From NCBI GenBank assembly GCA_964404165.1, contig CAYOIZ010000003.1, forward strand, positions 62,001 to 126,000: a stretch of DNA of 64,000 nucleotides. The letters run 5' to 3'. The stretch comes from DASYLJ01 sp964404165 (GTDB taxonomy: Bacteria > Desulfobacterota > Binatia > DP-6). This document shows positions 10,301 through 19,477 of the stretch, one piece after another. Position numbers and translations under genes: made by a program. Numbering within the stretch: the stretch's first letter is position 1; each line of letters begins with the position of its first letter. The notes under the pieces are model-generated. The model was not told the origin of the DNA, did not search any database, and saw only the letters and a program-made list of their open reading frames with translations.

Positions 10301-11164
10301 TCGACGTCGACGTCCACCAGCAGCAGCTCCACCAGCACGAGCACCAGCACCAGCTCGACGACCACCAGCTCGGCGCCGCCGACGACGACCACCTCGTCGA
10401 CGAGCACGACCACCAGCTCGATCGCGACCACCACCAGCAGCTCGGTGTCGACGACGACCACCACCAGCACCTCGACGTCGAGCACCAGCACCACGTCGAT
10501 CTCCACCACGACGACCAGCACGACGACGTCGTCGACCACCAGCAGCTCGATCGCGACGACCAGCACCAGCAGCACCACGACGTCGAGCACCAGCACCACG
10601 ACGCTTCCGCCCGTCGGCTGCCGGCCCGCGCCGCGCACCGGCTGCGTGGTCAGCGGCCGCGCCACGGTGGCGTTCAACGAGAAGAGCGCCGGCTACGAGA
10701 ACATGAAGGTGATCCTGCGCAACATCATCCCCGGCGTCGCCCGCACCCAGTTCGGCGATCCGGTCACGGGCTCGACCCGCTACGACGTCTGCGTCCACGC
10801 GCAGTCGGGTGCACTGGTTGGTGAGCTGACGGTCGACCGGGCCGGGCAGACCTGCGGCTCGAAGCCCTGCTGGCGCACCGCCGGCGCGGGCTACCGCTAC
10901 GTCGACACCGCCACCAGCGCCGACGGCGTCGGCAAGATGCTGCTGAAGGGCGCGGCGCCCGGCAAGGGCAGCGTCGTCGTGAAGGGCGGCAACAAGGCCA
11001 ACAAGGGGCAGACGTCGCTGCCCGTCGGCATCACGTCGGCGCTGCAGGCGCCGAACGCGCAGGCCACCGTCCAGCTCGTGTCGGACGACGGCATCTGCGT
11101 CGAGGCGGTGCTCACCACCGTCACGAAGAACACGGCGCTGGAGTTCAGCGCGAAGAAGCCCTGA
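7331..11164 (+). CDS. YVTN beta-propeller / di-haem (CxxCH) exported protein with Ser/Thr linker
   Basis: 1277 residues. Signal peptide ending near AGAQ (~28). Residues ~30-520 carry YVTN-like propeller blades (for example VWVVNHLSDSISIVD, LYVAAFGSSRIGVF). Two c-type haem sites follow, CSSCH near residue 544 and CNGCH near 711, in a cytochrome-c-peroxidase/MauG-like region (FGDMDDLAWDLGNPDD, RGFGFLHDGSIDTVFRFF). Then a thrombospondin-type-3-like Ca-binding repeat (DNCPSVSNPAQTDTDNDGIG), a ~115-residue Ser/Thr linker (~976-1092) and a C-terminal Cys-containing domain. It is probably a periplasmic or surface redox protein; the substrate is unknown. ATG 7331 follows AGGGGGGG. A paralogue lies at 14780. 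The long upstream open frame is antisense to the sulfatase gene. Confidence 0.88.
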   Translation: MRLIEWTRTVAVCLTACLAIAMPHDAGAQPSFVEFESGQVRPLALTPDGGTLLAVNTPDSRLEIFAVSIAGLEHIGSVPVGMEPVAVAARTNTEVWVVNHLSDSISIVDIGASPPRVTRTLLVGDEPRDIVFAGPGRNRAFVTTAHRGQHRTDASIAAVPGAGDPQLITPGIGRADVWVFDGTSLGTALGGVPLRIVTLFADTPRALAVSADGNTVYAAGFHSGNQTATLSEGVVCDGFAGAGPCTGDGITSPGGLAGGQRAGGNPGPSANVQGIGAPEVGLIVKWNKTTNRFEDELGRNWNNGIRFTLPDRDVFAIDATTLGEIASHVSVGTILFNMAVNPVTGDLYVSNTEARNEVRFEGPGFVGNSTVQGHLAESRVTVIDTPNVSGSNVKPRHLNKHINYSILANDPGFDASAKVHSLATPTDMVVDSTGATLYVAAFGSSRIGVFSTTALEANTFNPTTASANYLGVSGGGPSGLALDELNNRLYVLTRFDNAVSVIDLSTGIEADHITLHNPEPTLVVEGRPFLYDAFNTSANGEASCSSCHIFGDMDDLAWDLGNPDDVVTQSPMAIKLTIGAGSSVNGGADVDEFHPMKGPMTTQTLRGMSNSGPMHWRGDRSNGFFGVSTDEATSFDNFIVAFSGLVGRATDITPAEMQQFTDFALTITLPPNPVRALNNVLTADQQAGRDFYNGSRRADGIATIPNLGFNCNGCHTLDASQGFFGTNGDASFENEQQIVKIAHLRNLYQKVGMFGLPVIPFLNTGNNGFQGDQVRGFGFLHDGSIDTVFRFFQATVFNNSNGVGFDGASGGDVKRRQMEQFMLAFDTDLAPVVGQQVTLTNTNAAVAGPRIDLLIARSAAAFTSKVLGGAVTECNLIVKGTLAGEARGWRRTPGGTFQSDKAAEVAVSDAALRTVAATSGQALTYTCVPPGSGLRMGIDQDEDAVLDGDDNCPSVSNPAQTDTDNDGIGDACDTGPTTTTSSSTTTTSSSSTSTSTSSSSTSTSTSTSSTTTSSAPPTTTTSSTSTTTSSIATTTSSSVSTTTTTSTSTSSTSTTSISTTTTSTTTSSTTSSSIATTSTSSTTTSSTSTTTLPPVGCRPAPRTGCVVSGRATVAFNEKSAGYENMKVILRNIIPGVARTQFGDPVTGSTRYDVCVHAQSGALVGELTVDRAGQTCGSKPCWRTAGAGYRYVDTATSADGVGKMLLKGAAPGKGSVVVKGGNKANKGQTSLPVGITSALQAPNAQATVQLVSDDGICVEAVLTTVTKNTALEFSAKKP
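10258..10608 (+). repeat. low-complexity Ser/Thr-linker coding repeat
   Basis: About 350 bp of degenerate ACC/ACG/AGC/TCG codons encoding almost only Thr and Ser inside the 7331 gene. On the opposite strand it gives a spurious Val/Asp-rich open frame. Units are irregular and have no conserved spacer, so it is a coding low-complexity tract and not an array. Confidence 0.9.
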
Positions 11165-11169
11165 CGCGC

Positions 11170-11201
11170 GGGCGGTGCGCCGGGCGACCGGCGCACCGCC
11201 C
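11170..11201. terminator. bidirectional hairpin between convergent genes
   Basis: A perfect 14-bp inverted repeat (arm GGGCGGTGCGCCGG, loop GCGA) lies between the stops of the convergent genes ending at 11164 and 11207. There is no T-run on the plus side. The position and perfection suggest a terminator serving both strands. Confidence 0.75.
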
Positions 11202-11206
11202 CGTCG

Positions 11207-11749
11207 TTACTTCGGGCTCGACGCCTTGCCCGACTTGCCCTGCTTCGCCTTGTAGACCAGCGGGGACTGCACGGCGTTGTCCGTGCCGGCCGTGGCGACG
11301 CGGACCTGGACGGACCGCGGCTCGTTCGTGACCGTGGCGTCGATCAGTCCCTCGTCCGCGAGATCCGCAGCCAGGCTGGCGCGCGCGATCTTGACCGTGA
11401 CCTGATGGCCCAGCACGACGCCGCTCTTGCGCACGAGCTTCAGGGCGATCTGGTCGTAGCCGATCTTGCTCTTCCCCTTCTCATCGAGCGTGAAGGCGCG
11501 CACCACACCGCCAACGTCGATGACGACGGACAGGCCGGTCGGATCGAAGTCGGGGGTGGTCGGGAGGACGCCCGCAAGGAGAGCCGTGAGGGTGATGCCG
11601 TCCTGCCCCGCCTTCGCGAAGTTCAGCTTGATGCTCATCTTGGACACGGAGAGCGCCGTGCTGACGCCACCCGCACCGGCGAAACGGGCGGGCGCGAGGG
11701 CCAGGAGCAGCGCGAGACTGGTGAGAACGACGACGACACGATGACGCAT
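11207..11749 (-). CDS. small secreted protein of unknown function
   Basis: 180 residues: a signal peptide (RHRVVVVLTSLALLLALAPA, cleavage near AGA), then a compact beta-rich domain. It contains the segments SKMSIKLNFAKAGQDGITLT and LSVVIDVGGVVRAFTLDEKG, and ends in a Lys/Ser-rich tail. I do not recognise the family. The start is well supported: GGAGG lies six bases before the ATG. It converges on the haem-propeller gene and is separated from it only by the hairpin at 11170, so the two are transcribed independently. Confidence 0.75.
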   Translation of the reverse strand: MRHRVVVVLTSLALLLALAPARFAGAGGVSTALSVSKMSIKLNFAKAGQDGITLTALLAGVLPTTPDFDPTGLSVVIDVGGVVRAFTLDEKGKSKIGYDQIALKLVRKSGVVLGHQVTVKIARASLAADLADEGLIDATVTNEPRSVQVRVATAGTDNAVQSPLVYKAKQGKSGKASSPK

Positions 11750-11876
11750 GAGGACCTCCGTTGAGAGTGGTGGGTGGGACCGGACCGCAGGTCGTGGTTG
11801 CGGCGGACCGTACTCGGCCCGCGATACGACGGTCAACCCAGAATGCGGGCAAGATCGCCTGGGGATGGCGTCGCGT

Positions 11877-12575
11877 TCACCACGTCTCGCCGAACGGCCG
11901 CAGGTCCACCTCGAACGTCCACGCCGACCGCTCCTGCTGCGAGACGTGGAAGACGGTGTCGGCGATCGCGGCCGGCTGCGCGAAGAACGCGTCGGGCTTC
12001 GACGCATACATGCCGCGCGTCCACGGCACGTCGATCACGGCGTCGATGACGACGTAGGCGACGTGGATGCCCTGGGGCCCGAGGCTGCGCGCCATCGACT
12101 GCGCCAGGATGCGCTGCGCCGCCTTCGACGGCGCGAACGCCGCGAACCCCGCCGAGCCGCGCCACGCCGACGTGTTGCCGGTGACGACGATGGCCCCGCC
12201 GCCGGCCTCGAGCATGGGCGGCACCAGCGCCTGGCCGAGGTGCATCAGCGACAGGACGTTCGTGCGAAACGTCTGCTCCAGCACCTCGGGCGTGACGTCC
12301 ATGAACTGCCCGAAGTGGCCGCTGACCGCGTTGTGGACGAGCACACCCGGCGTCCCGAGCTCGGTCCGGACACGCGCGACGACCTCGCGCACCGCGGCCA
12401 CGTCGGTGACGTCGACCGGATAGGCGCGGCTGCCGTCGATCTCGCGCTCGAGCACAGCGAGACGGTCGGCGTCGCGCGCCAGCATGGCGACGCGATGGCC
12501 GGCGGCGGCGAAGCGACGGCTGATCGCGGCCCCCGTCCCCGGTCCGACCCCAGCCACCATGCAGACCTTCGTCAT
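11877..12575 (-). CDS. SDR family oxidoreductase with Phe at the catalytic Tyr position
   Basis: 232 residues, a single Rossmann domain. The nucleotide-binding motif GVGPGTGAAI is at residues ~9-18, the acidic VDVTD follows strand 4, and HNAVSG replaces the usual NNAG. The active-site segment reads FAPSK, so Phe stands where SDRs have the catalytic Tyr of YxxxK. GIHVAYVVIDAVID downstream is typical of an SDR subgroup I recall with F-x-x-(A/S)-K. It is probably an NAD(P)-dependent enzyme or a non-canonical or inactive member; the substrate is unknown. Confidence 0.85.
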   Translation of the reverse strand: MTKVCMVAGVGPGTGAAISRRFAAAGHRVAMLARDADRLAVLEREIDGSRAYPVDVTDVAAVREVVARVRTELGTPGVLVHNAVSGHFGQFMDVTPEVLEQTFRTNVLSLMHLGQALVPPMLEAGGGAIVVTGNTSAWRGSAGFAAFAPSKAAQRILAQSMARSLGPQGIHVAYVVIDAVIDVPWTRGMYASKPDAFFAQPAAIADTVFHVSQQERSAWTFEVDLRPFGETW

Positions 12576-12662
12576 GGGCGCGACACTGACCTCGGCCCTC
12601 GCCTACGGCAAGCATCGACGGCCGAATGGATCCCGCCCGGCAAGCCGGTCCGCCTGACAGCT

Positions 12663-12680
12663 CGGCAACTTGGTTTGCCG
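12663..12680. promoter_or_regulatory. inverted repeat CGGCAA-N6-TTGCCG (candidate operator)
   Basis: A perfect 6-bp dyad with a 6-bp centre in the divergent region between the SDR gene and the sigma-54 activator gene, about 50 bp upstream of the TTGACA box at 12729. It could be a regulator site for either gene. Seen in sequence; function inferred. Confidence 0.35.
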
Positions 12681-12728
12681 TCTCGCAGCACGACGCGTCG
12701 CGACACGCCGTCGCGCATCGAATTCTGG

Positions 12729-12757
12729 TTGACAGTCGCGCCACCGCATTGTTATCG
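12729..12757 (+). promoter_or_regulatory. sigma-70-type promoter for the 12771 activator gene
   Basis: TTGACA at 12729-12734 and TTATCG at 12752-12757 are 17 bp apart. This is a strong -35 with a moderate -10, and a transcription start would fall only a few bases before the ATG at 12771. Confidence 0.5.
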
Positions 12758-12770
12758 GCGCCGCAGTTCC

Positions 12771-14231
<1,461 letters not shown>

Positions 14232-14238
14232 TCCGTCG

Positions 14239-14257
14239 CTGTCCGGAATCCGGACAG
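14239..14257. promoter_or_regulatory. perfect dyad CTGTCCGG-AAT-CCGGACAG
   Basis: An 8-bp inverted repeat with a 3-bp centre immediately after the activator gene, about 80 bp upstream of the -24/-12 site at 14328. It could be an enhancer (activator-binding) site or a terminator hairpin; the lack of a T-run and the promoter context favour an enhancer. A second dyad, CGGGTGC/GCACCCG, follows at about 14268-14292. Confidence 0.45.
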
Positions 14258-14327
14258 TGTCCGCGCCGGGTGCTCCGATCCCACGCACCCGGCCCGTCGC
14301 ACGGCCCGCCGATCCTCACTCGGCGCG

Positions 14328-14343
14328 TGGCATGCGCGGTGCT
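14328..14343 (+). promoter_or_regulatory. candidate sigma-54 promoter (TGGCATG-N4-GTGCT)
   Basis: Matches the -24/-12 consensus with exact spacing (GG at 14329-14330, GC at 14341-14342). The predicted transcription start, near 14353, is about 18 bases before the ATG at 14371. Confidence 0.5.
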
Positions 14344-14370
14344 TCTGGCGCGACGGCGTGCGCCGTCGAC

Positions 14371-14751
14371 ATGTCCATCATTCTGGAACGCGAGGTCGTG
14401 ATCGTCTCGAACGACGGCGAGGTGCAGCGCGAGGTGAGCGACGTGGTCGCACGCCATCCGGGCGCGCGCACCGTGCTCGGGGGCCCGGACGGGCTGCGCG
14501 GCCCGGGCGGCAGCCGCGAGACGCGCATCGTCGTCATCGACGACGCAGGGCAACAGGACGCGCTCGAGATGCTGCACCGCCTGAAGCGGGGGCCGCGCGA
14601 CGCCTCCGTCGTCTACCTCGCGAGCTACCACAGCACGGCGCTCGAGGGCGCGGTGCGGCGCGCCGGCGCCAGCTTCTACTGCATCAAGGCGGCGCGCGAC
14701 GGACAACTCGCGCGCGTGATCGAGGCACTGCTCGGCCAACGGGACTGGTGA
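14371..14751 (+). CDS. response-regulator receiver-like protein
   Basis: 126 residues. The pattern EREVVIVSNDGEVQREVSDV, RIVVIDDAGQQDAL, ASVVYLASYHSTALEGAVRRAGASFYCIK is a CheY-like alpha/beta fold with an Asp after strand 3 and a Lys after strand 5. The acidic pocket after strand 1 is reduced (SNDGE in place of DD/ED), so phosphorylation is uncertain. There is no output domain. ATG 14332 is in frame too, but it overlaps the putative sigma-54 promoter, so I prefer 14371. It sits between the activator and the second haem-propeller gene and could be a partner of the activator. Confidence 0.65.
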   Translation: MSIILEREVVIVSNDGEVQREVSDVVARHPGARTVLGGPDGLRGPGGSRETRIVVIDDAGQQDALEMLHRLKRGPRDASVVYLASYHSTALEGAVRRAGASFYCIKAARDGQLARVIEALLGQRDW

Positions 14752-14779
14752 CTCACCAGACGCACAGGGGGGGATCGCG

Positions 14780-17674
14780 ATGAGCACACGCAGACGGATC
14801 GTGGGAATGGCGCTCGTCGCGGTGGCATGGACCACCGCGGCACGCGCCCAGCAGTCGTTCGTCGAATTCGAAACCGTCGCCACGCGCCCGATGGCGCTGT
14901 CGGCCGCGGGCACGGAGCTGTACGTCGTCAACACGCCCGACAACCAGCTCGAGATCATGAACGTCGGCGCCGGCGGCGTGTCGCGCAAGGCGTCCGTGCC
15001 CGTCGGCATGGAGCCGGTCGCGGTCGCCGTCCGTCCCGGCACGAGCGAGGTGTGGGTCGTGAACCACCTCTCCGACAGCGTCAGCATCGTCGACGTCGGC
15101 ACCGCGCCGCCTCGCGTCGTACGCACGCTGCTGGTGGGCGACGAGCCGCGCGACATCGTCTTCGCCGGCACCGGCGGCAGCCGCGCCTTCATCACGACGG
15201 CGCATCGCGGCCAGAACAGCTCGGTGAACCCGCAGCTGACGACGGCGGGCGTCGGGCGCGCGGACGTCTGGGTGTTCAACGCCGCGAGCCTGGGCACGTC
15301 CCTCGGCGGCACGCCGCTGACCATCCTGTCGCTCTTCGGCGACACGCCCCGGCCGCTGGCCGTGAGCCCGAACGGCGCCACGGTCTACGCCGCCGTCTTC
15401 AACTCCGGCAACAAGACGACGACGGTGAGCGAGGGCGTCGTCTGCGATGGCGGTGCCACCGCGGGCTCGTGCCGGGTGCCGATCCTGATCGGCCCGCAGT
15501 ATCCCGGCGGCCTGCCGGCCCCGAACGCCAACGTCGGCGGCGAGGTCGGGCCAGAGACCGGCCTCATCGTGAAGCACAACGGCACCAACTGGGTCGACCA
15601 GCTCGGCCGCAACTGGAACAACGCCGTCAAGTTCAACCTGCCCGACTACGACGTCTTCGCCATCAACGCGACGGCGACGACGCCGTCCCAGAGCCAGGTC
15701 TGGTCCGGCATCGGCACCACCATCTTCAACCTGGCCGTGAACCCGGTGAGCGGGAAGGTGTACGTCTCGAACACCGAGGCGCGGAACGAAGTGCGCTTCG
15801 AAGGCCCGGGCACGATCTCGACGACGGTGCAGGGCCACCTGGCCGAGGCGCGCATCACCGTCCTCTCGGGGACGACGGTGACGCCGCGGCACCTCAACAA
15901 GCACATCAACTACGCCGTGCGGCCGGCGCCCGCGGGCGTGAAGGACAAGAGCCTCGCACAGCCGAACGGCATGGCGGTGACGGCGAACGGGCAGACGCTC
16001 TACGTCGCGGCGTTCGGGTCGGGCAAGGTCGGCGTCTTCGATACGGCCCAGCTCGAGGGCAACACGTTCACGCCGGACGCGGCGAACCACATCACGCTCA
16101 GCGGCGGCGGGCCGGCGGGCGTGCTGCTCAACGAGGCGCGCGGCCATCTCTACGTCTACACGCGCTTCGACAATGCGGTGAAGGTGGTGAGCACCGCGAG
16201 CAAGACGGAGCTGCGCTCGGTCGCGCTCAACAATCCCGAGCCGGCGAGCGTGCTCGCCGGACGGCCGTTCCTCTACGACGCGCGGCTGACGTCGAGCAAC
16301 GGCGAGACCTCGTGCGCGAGCTGCCACATCTTCGGCGACATGGACCAGCTCGCCTGGGACCTCGGCAACCCCGACGACGAGACCATCAACAACCCGGGTC
16401 CGGTGAAGCTCGAGGCCGGCGCGGCGTTGACGGGCACCATGGTCGACTTCCATCCGTTGAAGGGTCCGATGACCACGCAGAGCCTGCGCGGGATGGCGAA
16501 TTCGGGCTCGATGCACTGGCGCGGCGATCGCACCGGCGGCAACGATCCGGGCGGCTCGGCGTTCGACGAGAACACCGCGTTCCTGAAGTTCCTTCCCGCC
16601 TTCCAGGGCCTGGTCGGCGCCGCCACACCGATCTCCACGGCGCAGATGCAGCAGTTCGCCGACTTCATCCTGCAGGTGACGTACCCGCCGAACCCGATCC
16701 GCGCGCTCGACAACTCGCGCACGGCCGACCAGCAGGCCGGCCTGAACTTCATGACGGGCTCGCGCCGCTCCGACGGCCTGCCCTTCGACCTCCTCGGCCC
16801 GGCGGGCTTCAACTGCGTCGGCTGCCACATCTTCAACCCCGGCCAGGGCTTCTTCGGAACGGACGGTCAGTGGAGCTTCGAGGGTGAGACACAGACCATG
16901 AAGATCCCCCACCTCCGGAACATGTACCAGAAGGTCGGCATGTTCGGGAATCCGCAGATCGGCATCATCCTGCCCGGCGACAACGGCCACAAAGGCAACC
17001 AGGTCCGCGGCTTCGGCTTCCTGCACGACGGCAGCATCGACACGGTCTTCCGGTTCTTCCGCGCCAACGTCTTTTCCGGTCTGCCACCGTCGGCCATCGG
17101 CACGGGATTCCAGAGCGACACGCAGCGCCGCCAGGTCGAGGCGTTCGTCATGGCGATCGACTCGAACCTGGCGCCGATCGTCGGCCAGCAGATCACGCGC
17201 ACGGCGACGAACGGCAGCACCGTCGATCCGCGCATCACGCTCCTCGTGGCGCGCGCCCGCACCACCTTCCCGAGCCTCCAGTTCCCGAACGCGATGGAGT
17301 GCGATCTGACGGCGAAGGCGAAGATCGGCGGCCGCATCAAGGGCTGGCTGCTCAACGCCGGGCCCGGCACGTTCACACCCGACGACGGCGGTGCCGCGAT
17401 CTCCGACACCACGCTCCGCAACCTGTCGGCGACGGCCGGGCAGGAGGTCACGTACACCTGCGTGCCGCCGGGATCGGGCGCACGCGTGGCCCTCGATCGC
17501 GACCAGGACGGCCGCGCCAACGGGCTCGACAACTGTCCGGCGGTGGGCAACGCCACCCAGACGGACGGCGACGGCGACGGCGTGGGCACCGCCTGCGACA
17601 ACTGCCCGTCGGCGGCGAATGCGAACCAGGCCGACACCGACGGCAACGGCGTCGGTGACGCGTGCCAGGTGTAG
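14780..17674 (+). CDS. YVTN beta-propeller / di-haem (CxxCH) exported protein, paralogue of 7331
   Basis: 964 residues. Signal peptide to about ARAQ (24). It is collinear with the 7331 protein over most of its length: QSFVEFE at the mature start, VPVGMEPVAVAVRPGTSEVW, VGDEPRDIVFAG, and the cytochrome region with CASCH (~512) and CVGCH (~679). It ends in two thrombospondin-type-3-like repeats (LDNCPAVGNATQTDGDGDG and DNCPSAANANQADTDGNG). It lacks the Ser/Thr linker and C-terminal domain of its paralogue. A periplasmic di-haem redox role is likely; the substrate is unknown. ATG 14780 follows AGGGGGGG, as in the paralogue. Confidence 0.88.
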   Translation: MSTRRRIVGMALVAVAWTTAARAQQSFVEFETVATRPMALSAAGTELYVVNTPDNQLEIMNVGAGGVSRKASVPVGMEPVAVAVRPGTSEVWVVNHLSDSVSIVDVGTAPPRVVRTLLVGDEPRDIVFAGTGGSRAFITTAHRGQNSSVNPQLTTAGVGRADVWVFNAASLGTSLGGTPLTILSLFGDTPRPLAVSPNGATVYAAVFNSGNKTTTVSEGVVCDGGATAGSCRVPILIGPQYPGGLPAPNANVGGEVGPETGLIVKHNGTNWVDQLGRNWNNAVKFNLPDYDVFAINATATTPSQSQVWSGIGTTIFNLAVNPVSGKVYVSNTEARNEVRFEGPGTISTTVQGHLAEARITVLSGTTVTPRHLNKHINYAVRPAPAGVKDKSLAQPNGMAVTANGQTLYVAAFGSGKVGVFDTAQLEGNTFTPDAANHITLSGGGPAGVLLNEARGHLYVYTRFDNAVKVVSTASKTELRSVALNNPEPASVLAGRPFLYDARLTSSNGETSCASCHIFGDMDQLAWDLGNPDDETINNPGPVKLEAGAALTGTMVDFHPLKGPMTTQSLRGMANSGSMHWRGDRTGGNDPGGSAFDENTAFLKFLPAFQGLVGAATPISTAQMQQFADFILQVTYPPNPIRALDNSRTADQQAGLNFMTGSRRSDGLPFDLLGPAGFNCVGCHIFNPGQGFFGTDGQWSFEGETQTMKIPHLRNMYQKVGMFGNPQIGIILPGDNGHKGNQVRGFGFLHDGSIDTVFRFFRANVFSGLPPSAIGTGFQSDTQRRQVEAFVMAIDSNLAPIVGQQITRTATNGSTVDPRITLLVARARTTFPSLQFPNAMECDLTAKAKIGGRIKGWLLNAGPGTFTPDDGGAAISDTTLRNLSATAGQEVTYTCVPPGSGARVALDRDQDGRANGLDNCPAVGNATQTDGDGDGVGTACDNCPSAANANQADTDGNGVGDACQV

Positions 17675-17693
17675 TGCGAGTGGTGTAGGGGGT

Positions 17694-17723
17694 TGGGGAG
17701 CCTCGCTGCGGCGGGGCTCCCCA
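17694..17723 (+). terminator. hairpin after the second haem-propeller gene
   Basis: Arms TGGGGAGCC and GGCTCCCCA (perfect 9 bp, loop ~12) lie between the stop at 17674 and the next ATG at 17732. There is no T-run. It may terminate or attenuate read-through into the next gene. Confidence 0.6.
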
Positions 17724-17731
17724 TCGGGCTC

Positions 17732-18463
17732 ATGCGGATCGTCTGTGGCATCGTCCTTCTCCTGGTCGCCGCGTCGTCGCACGCATCGTCGGTGCGCTAC
17801 GCCGACGGCCGGCTCACCGCCGACCTACAGGACGCGGACCTCGTCGAGGTGCTGCGCGAGATCGCCCGGCAGAGCCGGCTCGAGATCCGCGGCCTGCCCG
17901 ACGACGCCCCGCCGGTGAGCCTGCGGCTCGACGACGTCGCGCTCGAGGAGGCCCTGCCCCGCCTCCTCGCGGGCCAGAGCTTCATGCTGACGTACGACAC
18001 CAGCGGCTTGCGCGGCGTGAAGCTACTCAACGGATCGGATCTGACGCCGTGGGTGATTCCGCCCGGCGAACCGGGATGGTCGCCACCAGAGCCCGAGACG
18101 GAGACGGGCTCGCTCGCAGCGAGCCATCGGAGCGTGGCGATCGGTGGACGGCTGGCACGCGCGGTCGGCGCCGACCAGACCAGCTTCTCCGAGATCATGG
18201 GCGTCGCCCTGCAGGGTCCGGACGCCCGGACGCGCGCCGACGCGCTCCGCGTGGCTCTCCGCATCCTCGACGCCGAGCCCGAGCTGCAGGGCGACCTGCT
18301 GCGCACGCTCGACGGCTTCGACGACGCGGCGCTCGCGGGATGGCTCGGCAGGACCGCCGGCGAGCACGCCAGCGAGGTCGCACGACGGGCGGCGCGGACC
18401 GCCGGGTCGGGCGCCATCCGGCAGCGCGCCGCGGCCGTCGAGCGGCTGCTCGAGGCCCGCTGA
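17732..18463 (+). CDS. exported protein with STN-like (secretin/TonB short N-terminal) domain
   Basis: 243 residues. A signal peptide (RIVCGIVLLLVAASSHA) is followed by an STN-like unit at about 30-100 (LVEVLREIARQSRLEIRGLP, VSLRLDDVALEEALPRLLAG, SFMLTYD). STN units form periplasmic contact domains in secretins and TonB-dependent receptors; here it stands alone with a helical Ala/Arg-rich C-terminus (~140-243). It might be an adaptor of an envelope complex. The ATG at 17732 gives the signal peptide; an earlier in-frame start would overlap the hairpin. Confidence 0.7.
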   Translation: MRIVCGIVLLLVAASSHASSVRYADGRLTADLQDADLVEVLREIARQSRLEIRGLPDDAPPVSLRLDDVALEEALPRLLAGQSFMLTYDTSGLRGVKLLNGSDLTPWVIPPGEPGWSPPEPETETGSLAASHRSVAIGGRLARAVGADQTSFSEIMGVALQGPDARTRADALRVALRILDAEPELQGDLLRTLDGFDDAALAGWLGRTAGEHASEVARRAARTAGSGAIRQRAAAVERLLEAR

Positions 18464-18521
18464 GCCCAGGTTTTTCTCCTGCCCGCTGCGATGGTAGCTT
18501 GCGGTCGGGCGGAGGTGGATC

Positions 18522-19448
18522 ATGGGTCGATGGGTGGTGGGCCTGGTGATCGTGGGCGCGTGGCTCGCAGTGGCCAATCCGGCGGCGGCGCTCTGCAACT
18601 GCGGCGATCGTGATGGCTGCGGATCGGCCGGCGGGTGCGTCGGGAAGTCGCCCGGCGACGCCTGCACCAGCAGGCGGACCTGCAAGATCCGCATCGGCAC
18701 CGGTAACGACGCCACCTGCTGCTGCGGCTGCACCCCGGGCAACGGTCCCATCGGCTGCAACTACGGCGCCGTCTCCGTCGCCGGCGCGCTCGAGGGCCCG
18801 GTCGTCGCCTGCAACGCCGAGCGCCTGACACGCGTCGCCAGCAAGGCCGCGACCAAGGCCGACGCCAAGCTGCAGGCGGCCGACGCAGCCTGCCAGGGCG
18901 AGAAGCGCGCCGACAAGAAGGCCGACGCCGCCACCAACCAGCTCACGCGGCTCGGCAAGAAGATCGACCGGCTGGCCGAGCGCGGCGAGGTCACGACCGA
19001 GTGCGCGGGGGCGCTGCGCGGGCTGCTCCAGGACCTCACCGGCGAGATCACGGCCGTCGAGACCGGTACGAGCGGCGGGACGACGACCACGACGACGTCG
19101 CTGCCATCGGGTCCGTCGTGCTCGACGACCTTCTCCGTCTTCGACCCGAACGAGATCGACTTCCTGTTGACCTGCGCCAGCGGCGGCCCGTTCGACGCGT
19201 TCCTGGTCCGGTTCGAGGACGGACGGGTCGTGACCAACTGGCTCGAGCCGCCGGGGTTCGCCTGCGCGCTCGCGCAGTTCAGCATCCCCAACGACAGCCT
19301 CGAGTGCACGGGGACCTTCTCGAGCGGGTCTCCGGTCACCGGAGGACGCATCCGGACCACGCCGCCGCCGACGTCGAACCTGAACGCGGAGCTGTTCGTA
19401 CTGCAGGGATCGTCCGAGCTCGGCCCCTTCCCCACCTCGGGCCCGTGA
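18522..19448 (+). CDS. Cys-rich secreted protein of unknown function
   Basis: 308 residues. A signal peptide (GRWVVGLVIVGAWLAVANPAAA) is followed by a dense Cys segment (LCNCGDRDGCGSAGGC to CCCGCTPGNGPIGCN, ~24-80). Next come a charged helical region (~90-165), a short Thr/Ser linker (TTTTTTS), and a C-terminal domain with paired Cys (SCSTTFSVFDPNEIDFLLTC, ~200-300). I do not recognise the family. GGAGGTGG seven bases before the ATG supports the start. A degenerate copy of its 3' half follows at once. Confidence 0.75.
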   Translation: MGRWVVGLVIVGAWLAVANPAAALCNCGDRDGCGSAGGCVGKSPGDACTSRRTCKIRIGTGNDATCCCGCTPGNGPIGCNYGAVSVAGALEGPVVACNAERLTRVASKAATKADAKLQAADAACQGEKRADKKADAATNQLTRLGKKIDRLAERGEVTTECAGALRGLLQDLTGEITAVETGTSGGTTTTTTSLPSGPSCSTTFSVFDPNEIDFLLTCASGGPFDAFLVRFEDGRVVTNWLEPPGFACALAQFSIPNDSLECTGTFSSGSPVTGGRIRTTPPPTSNLNAELFVLQGSSELGPFPTSGP

Positions 19449-19477
19449 GGCGCTGACGGGACGCAGGCGCCGCCGCG

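Noticed and set aside
10102..10677. Val-rich minus-strand frame looking like a membrane protein
   Set aside because: It is the complement of Ser/Thr linker codons; hydrophobicity is an artefact of ACC/AGC read backwards.
17675..17731. Small gene between the second haem-propeller gene and the STN gene
   Set aside because: The 57-bp gap is occupied by the perfect hairpin at 17694; no start with a ribosome site.
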